From Streptococcus oralis (GTDB lineage Bacteria > Bacillota > Bacilli > Lactobacillales > Streptococcaceae), in the NCBI RefSeq assembly GCF_023611505.1, contig NZ_CP097843.1, positions 1,302,001-1,366,000 on the forward strand: a stretch of 64,000 nt of DNA. The letters run 5' to 3'. A program made the translations under genes and the position numbers. The notes under the pieces were generated by a model. It was not told where the DNA came from and ran no database searches. It saw only the letters and a list, made by a program, of their open reading frames with translations. Every line of letters starts with the position of its first letter. Position 1 is the stretch's first letter. Of this stretch, positions 8,735 through 19,696 are shown one piece after another.

Positions 8735-9244
8735 TTAAATCAAATCTTTTGACAGATATAAAACAAGGTCACCGATATCTTCACAAGTAGCTTTCATCGC
8801 CACTGGATGGTTCTGATACCAAACACCCGTCCCATCTGGAATATAGCCTCGTTTGATGTACAATCTCTGGGCAGGTCCATACCCTGAATGGAGACCAACA
8901 CCAAGGGTCACCTTATCCGATATGAGCCTAACTTGTTTTTCTGCTTCTTCCATCAAGAGATTTCCAATACCTTGATTTTGAAAGGGCTCAAAGACATTGA
9001 AATCTGAGAGTTCTGGATAGATTTCTGCAAAAGGCCCCTGCTTAGCGCAGGGCAAAATTGTGATATAACCCGCTAAAGCACCCTCAACCTCTGCAACTAA
9101 GACTTCTCTCTCCCCACATTCTTGTTCAAGAAAATATCTATCCAAAATTTCTTCTCTACCCAGCCAACCTTGATTGATAAAACCTTGGGATAAGTGTTCG
9201 GTATCAGATTCGATCATTTTTCTAATAATACTGTTTCCCTTCAT
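8735..9244 (-). CDS. GNAT-family N-acetyltransferase
   Basis: Protein of 169 residues with the GNAT fold. The acetyl-CoA binding motif A is seen as NQGIGNLLMEEAEKQV (about residues 89-104), followed by VTLGVGLHSGYGPAQRLYIKRGY with the usual motif B tyrosine. The acceptor substrate cannot be predicted. An RBS (AAAGGGG) precedes the ATG, and an extended -10 (TGTTATAAT) lies at about 9272-9280. It stands alone between the exopolysaccharide control region and an insertion sequence inserted some 75 bp upstream of its start, which may have separated it from former neighbours. Confidence 0.85.
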   Translation of the reverse strand: MKGNSIIRKMIESDTEHLSQGFINQGWLGREEILDRYFLEQECGEREVLVAEVEGALAGYITILPCAKQGPFAEIYPELSDFNVFEPFQNQGIGNLLMEEAEKQVRLISDKVTLGVGLHSGYGPAQRLYIKRGYIPDGTGVWYQNHPVAMKATCEDIGDLVLYLSKDLI

Positions 9245-9511
9245 AAGGCACCCCTTTGAAAATTCATACTATCATTATAACACGTTTATAGTCAAAGAAA
9301 GAAAAAAGACCCAGTGAGTGTACTGACCCCAAAAAGTTAGACAAATAATTATTGAAAGGATTTAGTTCTGTATTGCACCGGACTAAGTCCTTTTCTACCA
9401 TTTGTCAAGCATATCAAGGTATTCGATAAAAAATAGTTTGAGTTTCATAGTCCAACTAAGGAAATTGTCTTTTTTAAACTAAAGTTTAGTGTAAAAAGTG
9501 TACACAAAACC

Positions 9512-9544
9512 AACACCTTATCTAGTGATTTTTTATAAGGTGTT
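9512..9544. terminator. Hairpin downstream of the IS110 transposase remnant
   Basis: Perfect 10-bp inverted repeat (AACACCTTAT at 9512-9521, ATAAGGTGTT at 9535-9544) with a 13-base loop, beginning some 24 bases after the pseudogene stop. It may act as a terminator, though no strong T-run follows on the minus strand. Confidence 0.5.
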
Positions 9545-9567
9545 ACAATAATATAGCATAAACAATT

Positions 9568-10547
9568 TTACCGATTCTCATAGAAGTCTGTGATATAACA
9601 AGGGTTGGTGTGGTTAGGTGAAGCTATATTATGAATGCACTTAAAGAGAATCTTTCTGGCATAGGGATTCCCACGTTTGGTGATGTGTTCCTTGGCTAGA
9701 ATTTCCCCAGATTCATAGTGTCTGAGGTCAATGCCAATAAAAGCATTGATTTGATTGTCAGAGTGGAATCGACGAATGTCGCCAAGTTCGCCAATAATAC
9801 TTGTCGCTGTGGTTTCAGCTATTCCAGGAATAGAGAGAAGAATCTCGTATTCTGGCAAAGATTGAGCCAATGCTACCATCTCCTCTAAAACACCTTGTCT
9901 GTGTTCAGAAAGCCTAAGAACTCCCCTGCATAGTATTTGACCTCTTCTATCACTGGAGAGGTTTTCTTGACCGCACAATAAGACTGATTAGCTAGTTTTG
10001 TAAGCTTATCTACTAAGTAAATCACACGTTTTTCAGAGATGCGTTTTGCCGTAGACTGACGGATGATAGCTGTTAATGTGGCGTCATCTGACTCCAGTAC
10101 AAAACGATTACATGGAAAAGTCATGACCAAGTTCCAATATTGTTCCCCAGTTGTGTTTTCCAATTCAGGAAAAGTAATCTGTAAAACCTTGTGCAGACGG
10201 TTTTTAGCGTAGATAATATCCTCAGTAAGATTCTGATAGAAACGGCTGAAGTAGCGTAATTCTTGATAAAGCGCTTCTTGGACATGGCTTGGCTTGCGAT
10301 TGAGAATGAACTGAGACGTGGTATAAGCGTAACTCTTATCCTCAAAGAAGGCTTGAAGACGACGAGAATAGACCCCAGTCGTCTTGAAGACAATCTCTGA
10401 CTGGTGAACAGTCTTTAAGTCCCCAAGTAGTCGATTAAATCCGATGGCATCATTGGGTATGGTATAGCCATGTACTTTCTCTCCATTGATCAAGATGACC
10501 ACTTCTGAACTTGCTTTACTCACGTCAATCCCAAAAACTACTCGCAT
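9568..10547 (-). pseudogene. IS110-family transposase, frameshifted and internally deleted
   Basis: The N-terminal part starts at the ATG at 10547 (VVFGIDVSK, keeping the first DEDD Asp) and runs to a stop at 9885. The C-terminal part (EYEILLSIPGIAETTA and TKRGNPYARKILFKC, the transposase_20 domain) continues in another frame to 9568. Continuity is broken by a frameshift near 9905. In the N-terminal part the usual EATG reads KTTG, so the catalytic Glu is lost, and the segment that normally carries the RxxKTDxxDA motif is missing between YAYT and the SHVQEALYQELRYFSR block. The enzyme cannot be functional. Confidence 0.85.
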
Positions 10548-10788
10548 GATATTACCTCTTTGTCTTGAATGATTCCTTGCTTTAGTGATGTCATTTTCAA
10601 TACTCGACGTTTTTCGTCCCACATACTTTGATAACATTCTTCCTAAAACAGGTGTCTTATCAGTTTTAGTTATGACGTCTAGCACCAAAGGACTTATCGA
10701 CTTAACAAGACCTCTCTACTTTAACATAATGAAAAAGTAGTGAGTACTTTCTCCCGTCGGAGATTTCCTCACTACTAACCTTAGTATG
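10548..10788 (-). ncRNA. Possible bridge-RNA region of the IS110-like element
   Basis: In IS110-group elements the noncoding stretch between the left end and the transposase gene encodes a structured bridge RNA that pairs with target and donor DNA. This remnant has about 240 bp in that position. Next to the end lies a striking stem-loop at 10736-10776: outer arms AGTAGTGAG and CTCACTACT, an internal loop, and inner arms TCTCC and GGAGA around a 4-base loop. Structure and position fit; expression and target loops are not shown. Confidence 0.4.
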
Positions 10789-11574
10789 TTTTAGTTTGAC
10801 CTTAATTCGTTTGTTGTTGTAGTAATCAATGTAGTCCACAATAGCTTGTTCAAGGTCTTCTAGAGACCTAAAGTGCTTCTCATAACCATAAAACATTTCC
10901 GATTTCAAAATGCCAAAGAAAGATTCCATCATACCGTTGTCTGGGCTGTTACCTTTACGTGACATAGATGTTTGAATTCCCTTACTCTTTAGGAACCGAT
11001 GATAAGAATCGTGTTGGTATTGCCATCCTTGATCACTATGGAGAATCGTATTCTCATAGTATTTCTCTGTAAAGGCCTGCTCCAGCATAGCTTTCACTTG
11101 TTCTAAATTAGGAGAACAAGAAAGATTATAGGCGATAATTTCGCTATTAAAGCCATCTAAAACAGGCGATAAATACAATTTCTGTGTGCTATTTGGAATG
11201 GCAAACTCTGTCACATCCGTATAGCACTTTTCCATTGGCCTTGATGCTTCAAATTGACGTTGAATCAGGTTGTCTGCTTTCTTACCAATCTCTCCTTTGT
11301 AGGAAGAATACTTTCGTTTCCGACGAATTCGAGCACTTAAACCAAGGACCTTCATCAGACGTTGAACTTTCTTATGATTGACCGCATAACCACGATTTCT
11401 TAGTTCTAAGTGAATCCGACGATAGCCATAATTCCCCTTGTTTTCGGTAAAAATGACCTGAATTTCTTTGTCCTTATCTGGTTGATATAGCTGTTTCAAC
11501 TGATAATAGTAAGTTGAGCGAGGTAAACGAGCCGCTTCAAGAAGTAAATCTAGTCGAAATCCTCCTAAAGCCAT
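10702..11574 (-). pseudogene. IS3-family transposase OrfB, C-terminus replaced by the IS110 insertion
   Basis: Integrase-core transposase of 290 residues as read. The DDE triad is intact: Asp120 (YTDVTEF), Asp181 (HSDQGWQY) and Glu217 (MMESFFGILKSE), with the canonical 35-residue gap between the last two, plus an HTH_21-type region (GNYGYRRIHLELRNRG). After KRIKVKLK the native ending is lost and about 28 foreign residues encoded by the inserted element follow. The native last 14 codons survive at about 9351-9394. Since the catalytic core is complete, residual activity is possible. The start overlaps the orfA stop by 10 bases, typical of IS3-type frameshifting or coupling. Confidence 0.85.
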
Positions 11575-12086
11575 TTCTCTAACTGTCTCTGCTTTTCTAG
11601 TTCTAAGGTTTCGTCCCTTTCCTCTAACTCTTTTAACCTTTTTAGGTAAGCCACCTCAGTCCGTAAGCGTTCATTCTCCTCTTGGAGTCGCTCTAGTTCT
11701 GTCATTTCTTCCCAAGTTTTCTTCCGTTTACGTCCCATTTTAGGTACTCTCCCTCTTATTTTCTCAACAATAGTATACCCGTTTTTCCTGTATTGCGCCA
11801 GCCAATTAAGAAGTATCGTACGACTTGGGAGGCCGTATTCAAGAGAAACTCTATCTTTAGTCCAGCCTTCATGTAAGACTTTATTAATCATTTCTTGTTT
11901 TAAATCAGGAGAATAGTAGCGATTTTTGCCTTTTTTGACGAACTTCATTCCGTAACGATCAATCCATTTAATCATGTATCTAAGATTAGAATTGTTTATC
12001 CCAAATTTATTTGAAAGCTTCTCTAAGCTATATCCTTGTTTTCTAAGTTCATAGATTTGAACTTTATTTTCATAACTCAATTTCAT
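11565..12086 (-). CDS. IS3-family transposase OrfA (helix-turn-helix)
   Basis: DNA-binding partner of OrfB, 173 residues from the ATG at 12086. Two helix-turn-helix segments are visible: [20 protein letters not shown] (about residues 8-27) and a second around [19 protein letters not shown]. The C-terminus is a leucine-rich coiled coil ([22 protein letters not shown]) used for dimerisation. A long hairpin (arms 12097-12109 and 12119-12131) sits just upstream of the start and could hide it in read-through transcripts. Upstream in-frame TTG starts exist but lie within that hairpin. Confidence 0.85.
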   Translation of the reverse strand: MKLSYENKVQIYELRKQGYSLEKLSNKFGINNSNLRYMIKWIDRYGMKFVKKGKNRYYSPDLKQEMINKVLHEGWTKDRVSLEYGLPSRTILLNWLAQYRKNGYTIVEKIRGRVPKMGRKRKKTWEEMTELERLQEENERLRTEVAYLKRLKELEERDETLELEKQRQLEKWL

Positions 12087-12096
12087 AATAAAACAT

Positions 12097-12131
12097 CCCA
12101 AAAGTTAGATTTTTTCTGTCTAATTTTTGGG
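12097..12131 (-). repeat. Stem-loop before IS3 orfA
   Basis: Near-perfect 13-bp arms (CCCAAAAGTTAGA and TCTAATTTTTGGG) with a 9-base loop, ending about 10 bases before the orfA ATG. In transcripts entering from outside it would form next to the start codon. Confidence 0.6.
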
Positions 12132-12241
12132 GTGCAGTTCATTTTCAACAGGAGTGTTTTTCTTGTGTCTCATTTTATGGGGGCAGTACACATCTTATGA
12201 GTTTTTATTGTGTACTTATATTGTATATTCAAGATGCAAAA

Positions 12242-12271
12242 AAGACTAGGATTTAAAATTCCTAGTCTTTG
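12242..12271 (-). terminator. Terminator after the aldo/keto reductase gene
   Basis: Perfect 11-bp stem (AAAGACTAGGA at 12242-12252, TCCTAGTCTTT at 12261-12271) followed on the minus strand by TTTTTGC. Confidence 0.85.
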
Positions 12272-12299
12272 TTATTTCGAAATAAATAGATTATACAAA

Positions 12300-13142
12300 C
12301 TAAAAATCCATCCCATCCACACGTGGTGCACCAGAAGTCACTGAAATTGTCTTTAAGACTTCTTGCTCGTATTTGCTGAGTTCAATTCCAAAACAGTCAA
12401 GATTGCTCTGGATACGAGAGGCTGTCACTGACTTAGGTAGAGGTAAAAAACCTTCTGCCAAACTCCAAGCCAAGGCAATTTGAGCCACTGATTTCCCATA
12501 CTTAGCAGCAATTTCTTGGACTTCTTTCTGTTCAAACAACTCCCCTTGCCCAAAAGGCCCCCAAGCCTCTAGGAGAATTCCTTTCTCTCTACAGTAGTCA
12601 ACCACTTCCTCTTGATAAACTCCTGGTGCCAAGCGTACCTGATTGACCGCCGGAATGACTCTTACTGTCTCAAGCAAAGCATCCAAATGATGGGGAAGGA
12701 AATTACTAACGCCGATAGCACGGATCTTACCTTCTTGGTAAAGGTCCTCCATCGCTCTCCAGACTTCAGCATTGCGAGTTTTCCATTCGTCATTTTCTCT
12801 TAAAGGTTTTGGATTTGGCCAATGGATAAGGTACAAATCTAGATAATCCAATCCCAGTTTTTCCATTGATTCTTCAAATGCTTGGCGAGTTTCATCATAG
12901 CTGTGATTGGTATTCCAAAGTTTAGTCGTTACAAAGATTTCTTGTCGTGGAATACCGCTATCTCGAATAGCACGACCAACACTTTCCTCATTTTTATAGA
13001 TAGCTGCAGTATCGATATGACGATAACCAGCCTTTAAGGCTTCTAAAACAGCTTGGTAGGCTACTTCTCCATTTTCAGCCTTCCATGTTCCAAATCCTAG
13101 AACAGGAATTGAAACTCCATTATTAAGGGTATATGATTTCAT
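12300..13142 (-). CDS. Aldo/keto reductase (AKR5-type, 2,5-diketo-gluconate reductase-like)
   Basis: NADPH-dependent oxidoreductase of 280 residues with a TIM-barrel fold. The AKR catalytic tetrad is in place: Asp in GYRHIDTAAIYKNEESVG with its Tyr, Lys in VTTKLWNTNH, and His in YLDLYLIHWP. The C-terminal cofactor motif reads LPKSVTASRIQSN. The physiological substrate is unknown; methylglyoxal or other small carbonyls are common for this group. An AGAAAGGAA ribosome-binding site precedes the ATG. It is a single-gene unit with its own terminator, lying next to pgdA as in pneumococcus. Confidence 0.92.
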   Translation of the reverse strand: MKSYTLNNGVSIPVLGFGTWKAENGEVAYQAVLEALKAGYRHIDTAAIYKNEESVGRAIRDSGIPRQEIFVTTKLWNTNHSYDETRQAFEESMEKLGLDYLDLYLIHWPNPKPLRENDEWKTRNAEVWRAMEDLYQEGKIRAIGVSNFLPHHLDALLETVRVIPAVNQVRLAPGVYQEEVVDYCREKGILLEAWGPFGQGELFEQKEVQEIAAKYGKSVAQIALAWSLAEGFLPLPKSVTASRIQSNLDCFGIELSKYEQEVLKTISVTSGAPRVDGMDF

Positions 13143-13223
13143 CGTTTTTCCTTTCTATGTGAAGAAAATCTAAAGAAACAAAGTCCTGATTAGCAGTACA
13201 CTTGCTCCTTTAGATTTTAACAA

Positions 13224-14612
13224 TTATTGATCACGATCGTAATAGATCTCGTGAGACTTCAAGCGAGAATTGAGCAATTCAGGAACGGTCACAAATGTAT
13301 ACCCTTCACCCTTTAGATACTCAATGACACTTGGTAGAGAATTGACAGAAGGACCATGGATATCATGCATGAGAATGATAGAACCATTACGAACTTGGTG
13401 TTGAATTTCTGTCAAAATAGCAGCTTCATTCTTGCTCTTCCAGTCTAAACTATCCACATCCCACATGATAAAACTCAAGTCAAGACTATTTCGAATATCA
13501 TCAGTGATGGCACCATAAGGTGGGCGCATCAGTTTAGAGCTTGATCCTAAAACTTGAGTTAACAAATCTTCTGTATCAGTGATTTGCTTTTTAGCATCTT
13601 CGAGAGATAATTTAGAAAGGACAGGATGATCCCAGCTATGATTTCCCACAACATGACCTTCCGATTTCATTCGTTTCAGAAGATCTTCATTTCCTGCTAT
13701 GTTTTTTCCAAGTACAAAGAAGGTTGCCTTTACACCGTACTTAGCCAAGGTATCCAAAGCTTGTGGAGTTGTAGTCGGATTTGGACCATCATCAAAGGTC
13801 AAGGCAACAACCTTTTTATTTTTCTTAGCAAAGTAAGATTGGTAGAGTTCCGCATCCTTTTCTAATAGATAAGAGGACTCCATGACATCAAAGAAACTGG
13901 ATACTGGTAAAGCAATTTCTTCAACAGTCTCTCCAGGATTAGCAGGATAAAGGATGATTTGACTATCTTTATAATCAAAACTCCAAGATGCCAAATCCTG
14001 ATCTGTGAAGCTCTTTATAACTTGATCAATTTTTGCCTGGTCAAGTTTCTTATCTTCTAGAGTTGATTTGATTTGACTCAGTAAGAGTTCCTTAGCCTTG
14101 CTTGCATCTTTGAAGAGTTTACTGAGGTCAAAAGCTTTCCCATCTTCAGTCAAGAAAATTTTCCCTAAGGAAGTCTTTTCTTTTTCTTCAACCTTTGCTG
14201 CAGACAAATCGTAGACTTGCCTACTGATATTACGAGCAACAACTCCCTTAAGGACAGGATCCAGCTGCTCAGTATAATAAAAGACCAGATCCTCTTTATC
14301 TTCTAGATTTTCTTTGATATCTTGGTTGATTTTTTCTCTAACAGATGCAATGACTTCCTCTCCTTGCAGAGGGTAGTAGGCAATCACCTCAGCTTGCCCT
14401 TTTCGGAAATGGTCCTTCTGACTACCTGAGTTGAATTGCTGGTCCTTTTCGCTTTTTAACGCTTCAATTTTTTGTTCATAAGATTGCTTTTGTAGAACCT
14501 TGTAGCCAATGGCACTTCCCAAAAGAATCATAGCGATTCCTAAGATTCCAACAAAGGAAAGCAATATACTTCTCTTTTTATCGTGAGAAACACGGTTCAT
14601 ATTTTTCTTCAT
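13224..14612 (-). CDS. pgdA: Peptidoglycan N-acetylglucosamine deacetylase
   Basis: Membrane-anchored surface enzyme of 462 residues that removes acetyl groups from peptidoglycan GlcNAc and gives lysozyme resistance. Residues 15-37 form the membrane anchor and 40-260 a streptococcal N-terminal region. The NodB deacetylase domain (about 267-455) shows TFDDGPNP (Asp274, Asp275), HSWDHP (His325, His329), [13 protein letters not shown] and LMHDIHG, the metal and catalytic residues of PgdA. Length and residue positions fit pneumococcal PgdA almost exactly. It lies far from the exopolysaccharide operon, so acting as that polymer's deacetylase is unlikely. Confidence 0.95.
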   Translation of the reverse strand: MKKNMNRVSHDKKRSILLSFVGILGIAMILLGSAIGYKVLQKQSYEQKIEALKSEKDQQFNSGSQKDHFRKGQAEVIAYYPLQGEEVIASVREKINQDIKENLEDKEDLVFYYTEQLDPVLKGVVARNISRQVYDLSAAKVEEKEKTSLGKIFLTEDGKAFDLSKLFKDASKAKELLLSQIKSTLEDKKLDQAKIDQVIKSFTDQDLASWSFDYKDSQIILYPANPGETVEEIALPVSSFFDVMESSYLLEKDAELYQSYFAKKNKKVVALTFDDGPNPTTTPQALDTLAKYGVKATFFVLGKNIAGNEDLLKRMKSEGHVVGNHSWDHPVLSKLSLEDAKKQITDTEDLLTQVLGSSSKLMRPPYGAITDDIRNSLDLSFIMWDVDSLDWKSKNEAAILTEIQHQVRNGSIILMHDIHGPSVNSLPSVIEYLKGEGYTFVTVPELLNSRLKSHEIYYDRDQ

Positions 14613-14689
14613 ATTTCCATCATATCAAATCAAAGCTATTATTTCAATGATAAACAGATAATCTAGCTCCATTTCAAAAAATAAAGAAA

Positions 14690-14711
14690 AAGCTTAGAAT
14701 TCTCTAAGCTT
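14690..14711 (-). terminator. Terminator after ezrA
   Basis: Perfect 9-bp stem (AAGCTTAGA at 14690-14698, TCTAAGCTT at 14703-14711), 4-base loop, then a T-rich tract (TTTTTCTTTATTTTTT) on the minus strand. Confidence 0.85.
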
Positions 14712-14716
14712 CTATT

Positions 14717-16444
14717 TTAAAAGCGAATTGCTTCACGTGTTTTTTCATATGAAGTCACAAAACGATTTGTAACTCCTGGTTCTGCAACTTCCAAGGCTTG
14801 AGAAATCTTATCAAATGATGCCCGATAGTCAAACTCTTTCTCAAAAATTTCAAGTGCTTCGTTGAAAGCCTCTTGGATGCGTTCATCAAATGAACGGTAG
14901 CGATTTGAGTATTGGAGAAGTTGCTCTGTCAAAGTCGCATACTGAACAATGTCATATGTTTCTGTCTCAAGTACTGCCATATCATTCGTAGCAATTTCAA
15001 GAATTCGCTTAACAGATTCAATATTAACCTGCGGTTGTTCTAGCTCCGCCATCAAATCTTCAGTGTTATGACTTGCAGTAAAGAAGAGTTTCAAGAAACT
15101 TTGAGGGATTCCTGGTAAGTTTCGCTTCTCCATGTAACGTTTGATAGTGTGCAAACGATTCACATAGACATTTGCTTTTTGGCGAGCATTGAGGTCATCT
15201 TTTTCAATTTGCGCAAGTCGTTCGCTCACAGAAATTTGCTCATCTTCAATATCTTTGAGATTGCTTTGAAGCATTTCCAACTGTTCTTCAAGAACAGAAT
15301 AGGCTTGAGCAGATTCTCTTTGGTCCTCTGTTACTTCTAAAATAGCGGTATCAAGTGCAGCTAATTCTTTTTGAAGACGGCGGACATGATTCCCATCACT
15401 TTCTGGAAGAAGATAAGTTTTATTTAGGCGTTCAAGATCCTGAACAAGCACCTGGTTATTTTCCTTCAAGTGGTTGAGATAGGTTGGAAGTGTTGAGAGG
15501 AGATTCTCAACGACTTTTTGAGCCTCAATTTCATGAGTGAAAATATCATAAAGTGCATTGATTTCTTCTTGAATGCGATTATTTTCATACTCTGCATTGT
15601 CCAACTCCAACTGACGAATGTTTTCTTGATTATTCTTCAAAGATTCATGCAAGAGTTGGAAACGTGACTCAATATCTGTTTCAATAAAGTGGTATTTGGC
15701 ATCCAACAGCTTACGATAGCCCTCTTCCAAATCTGCTAATTGGTCTGGTAATTCCTTTGTCAAGGTTTCAACAAGAGCTGGAATACGATCAACAATATGC
15801 GTTAGAGCAAGAATATGATTTTCAGTATCATCTAAGATTGCTGCAGCTTCAACTGGGTCACCTGATGAGTTAAGGGTAACGAATTGAGAGAATTCCGATT
15901 GGATATTTTCCAATTGTTTCTCAATCTCAGGAAGAGCTTTCCCATATTTCTCTGAGTCCTCTGCAACCGTATGTTGAAGGGTTTCAAACAAGTCCAAAGC
16001 ATGTAGGACGCGACCACTGTTCTTAGACTCTTGCTTTTCGAGTTCAGAAAGGGCATTGCGAATAGCTGCAATATCCTCCTCAATCAAACTAATCTGGCTT
16101 TCAATTTGATCAATCTTGTGAGCTGCTTTAAAGAAACGGAAAGAATTATTGTAGTTTTCAGCTTCAAAGAGGTGATTTTCGATGTCTGCAAATGAGTTCA
16201 GAGATAAATCAACCCATTTTTGATTCCATTCACGAAAGGTTACCTGACTTTGACCAATCAAGTGCATATTTTTAACGGCTTCAACCTCATCATTTACAGG
16301 AAGATTGTAGAGTTCTTCTTTTTTTTCTTCGAGGGCTGCTAATCTACCCTCATTTCGTTTTCGGAGAAAAACAGCTACTCCATATGCTAGAATCAAAATG
16401 ACTGCAATCGCAACCATTAGATAAATTAGTTGTCCATTAGACAT
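14717..16444 (-). CDS. ezrA: Septation ring formation regulator EzrA
   Basis: Division protein of 575 residues that controls FtsZ ring assembly at midcell and links it to cell-wall synthesis. It has one N-terminal membrane helix (about residues 4-26, LIYLMVAIAVILILAYGVAVF) and then a long cytoplasmic alpha-helical region made of spectrin-like coiled-coil repeats rich in Glu, Gln, Leu and Lys. The length equals that of streptococcal EzrA. It follows gyrB by about 80 bases, the same order as in pneumococcus, and a strong terminator follows it. Confidence 0.95.
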   Translation of the reverse strand: MSNGQLIYLMVAIAVILILAYGVAVFLRKRNEGRLAALEEKKEELYNLPVNDEVEAVKNMHLIGQSQVTFREWNQKWVDLSLNSFADIENHLFEAENYNNSFRFFKAAHKIDQIESQISLIEEDIAAIRNALSELEKQESKNSGRVLHALDLFETLQHTVAEDSEKYGKALPEIEKQLENIQSEFSQFVTLNSSGDPVEAAAILDDTENHILALTHIVDRIPALVETLTKELPDQLADLEEGYRKLLDAKYHFIETDIESRFQLLHESLKNNQENIRQLELDNAEYENNRIQEEINALYDIFTHEIEAQKVVENLLSTLPTYLNHLKENNQVLVQDLERLNKTYLLPESDGNHVRRLQKELAALDTAILEVTEDQRESAQAYSVLEEQLEMLQSNLKDIEDEQISVSERLAQIEKDDLNARQKANVYVNRLHTIKRYMEKRNLPGIPQSFLKLFFTASHNTEDLMAELEQPQVNIESVKRILEIATNDMAVLETETYDIVQYATLTEQLLQYSNRYRSFDERIQEAFNEALEIFEKEFDYRASFDKISQALEVAEPGVTNRFVTSYEKTREAIRF

Positions 16445-16524
16445 ATCAAACTCCTTTTATACTAGAAACAATCGTAATGATTATATCATATTTTTTAAAC
16501 CAAGGGAACTATTTCCCACATTTT

Positions 16525-19048
<2,524 letters not shown>

Positions 19049-19111
19049 ACCCTTTATTATACCATTTTTTTACGAAAAAAGCGATGATTTCCTAGATTTT
19101 TCCAAGCAAAA

Positions 19112-19130
19112 ACGAGAGCCGAACTCTCGT
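19112..19130 (-). terminator. Terminator after the DJ-1 family gene
   Basis: Stem ACGAGAG (19112-19118) with CTCTCGT (19124-19130), then TTTTTGC on the minus strand, just after the stop at 19138. Confidence 0.75.
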
Positions 19131-19137
19131 CTTACTG

Positions 19138-19686
19138 TTAATTTCCAAAAACATCTTGATAGAGCATGCCGACTCGTAAACTTTCTGCATCTCCTTCCAA
19201 CTGCTCTACCAGCTCATAGGCAAAGGCAAGGGCAGTTGACGGTCCTCGGCTAGTTATTAGATTGCCATCCACAACTACTGTTTCCTTTCGGTAAATTCCG
19301 TCACTGATGTTTTCCTGAACACCGTCATAACAGGTAAAGTGCTTGTCTTTCAGGACACCTGCTTGATGGAGGGCGATTGGAGCTGCACAGATAGCTGCAA
19401 CTTTCTTTCCAGCTTGGTCAAAGGCTTTAATCTGTGAAATGAGGGCTTGATTATCCCGTAGGTGAGCTGAGCCTGGCATACCACCTGGAAGAACTACCAA
19501 GTCATAGTCGGACAAATCGCCATCAAAGATACGGTCGGCTTTTACCTGAATGCCATGTGATCCTGTCACCTGCTCTTCAAATCCTACCATATCACAGGAA
19601 ATATTTGCTCGACGCAAGACATCAACTACTGTCAAGGCTTCAATTTCTTCAAAACCCTGGGCTAAGATAACTGCTACTTTTGCCAT
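19138..19686 (-). CDS. DJ-1/PfpI (YajL-type) family protein
   Basis: Cytosolic protein of 182 residues in the DJ-1/ThiJ/PfpI superfamily. The conserved nucleophile elbow is seen as AAICAAPIAL (Cys about residue 102), with FEEIEALTVVDVLRRA and the glutamate that supports the cysteine near the N-terminus. Members act as glyoxalases or protein and nucleotide deglycases, or as redox chaperones; which applies here is not settled by sequence. It lies 10 bases downstream of rodA, so the two are likely co-transcribed, as in pneumococcus. Confidence 0.9.
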   Translation of the reverse strand: MAKVAVILAQGFEEIEALTVVDVLRRANISCDMVGFEEQVTGSHGIQVKADRIFDGDLSDYDLVVLPGGMPGSAHLRDNQALISQIKAFDQAGKKVAAICAAPIALHQAGVLKDKHFTCYDGVQENISDGIYRKETVVVDGNLITSRGPSTALAFAYELVEQLEGDAESLRVGMLYQDVFGN

Positions 19687-19696
19687 AGTGGCCTCC

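Larger units (their letters stand above)
9395..10788 (-). mobile_element. IS110-family element, decayed, inserted in IS3 orfB
   Basis: Both edges are deduced from the broken orfB: joining the bases before 9395 to those after 10788 restores the reading frame (VKLK followed by GLSPVQYR), with a TTTT shared at both junctions. The insert is about 1394 bp, a normal IS110 size. It holds a transposase pseudogene (9568-10547), about 240 bp of noncoding DNA upstream of it and about 170 bp downstream. No terminal inverted repeats are evident, as expected for IS110. Confidence 0.75.
9319..12190 (-). mobile_element. IS3-family (IS150-group type) insertion sequence, interrupted by an IS110-like element
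   Basis: The terminal repeat at 9319-9343 (starting TGTACTGACCCC) pairs with an inverted copy at 12166-12190 with 21 of 25 matches. A second inverted copy at 12117-12141 (TGAACTGCACCCC) is at least as similar, so the true right end is ambiguous. Inside are orfA and orfB. The last 14 codons of orfB (reading GLSPVQYRTKSFQ and a stop at about 9351-9391) are separated from the rest by about 1.39 kb of inserted DNA. I found no convincing target duplication flanking the outer ends. Confidence 0.85.

Noticed and set aside
9319..12190. Target-site duplication around the IS3 element
   Set aside because: The 3-4 bases flanking 9319 do not match those after 12190 or after 12141.
13224..14612. PgdA-like deacetylase as the missing deacetylase of the exopolysaccharide operon
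   Set aside because: Length, N-terminal region and residue positions match peptidoglycan deacetylase PgdA, and it lies 5 kb away beyond an insertion sequence.
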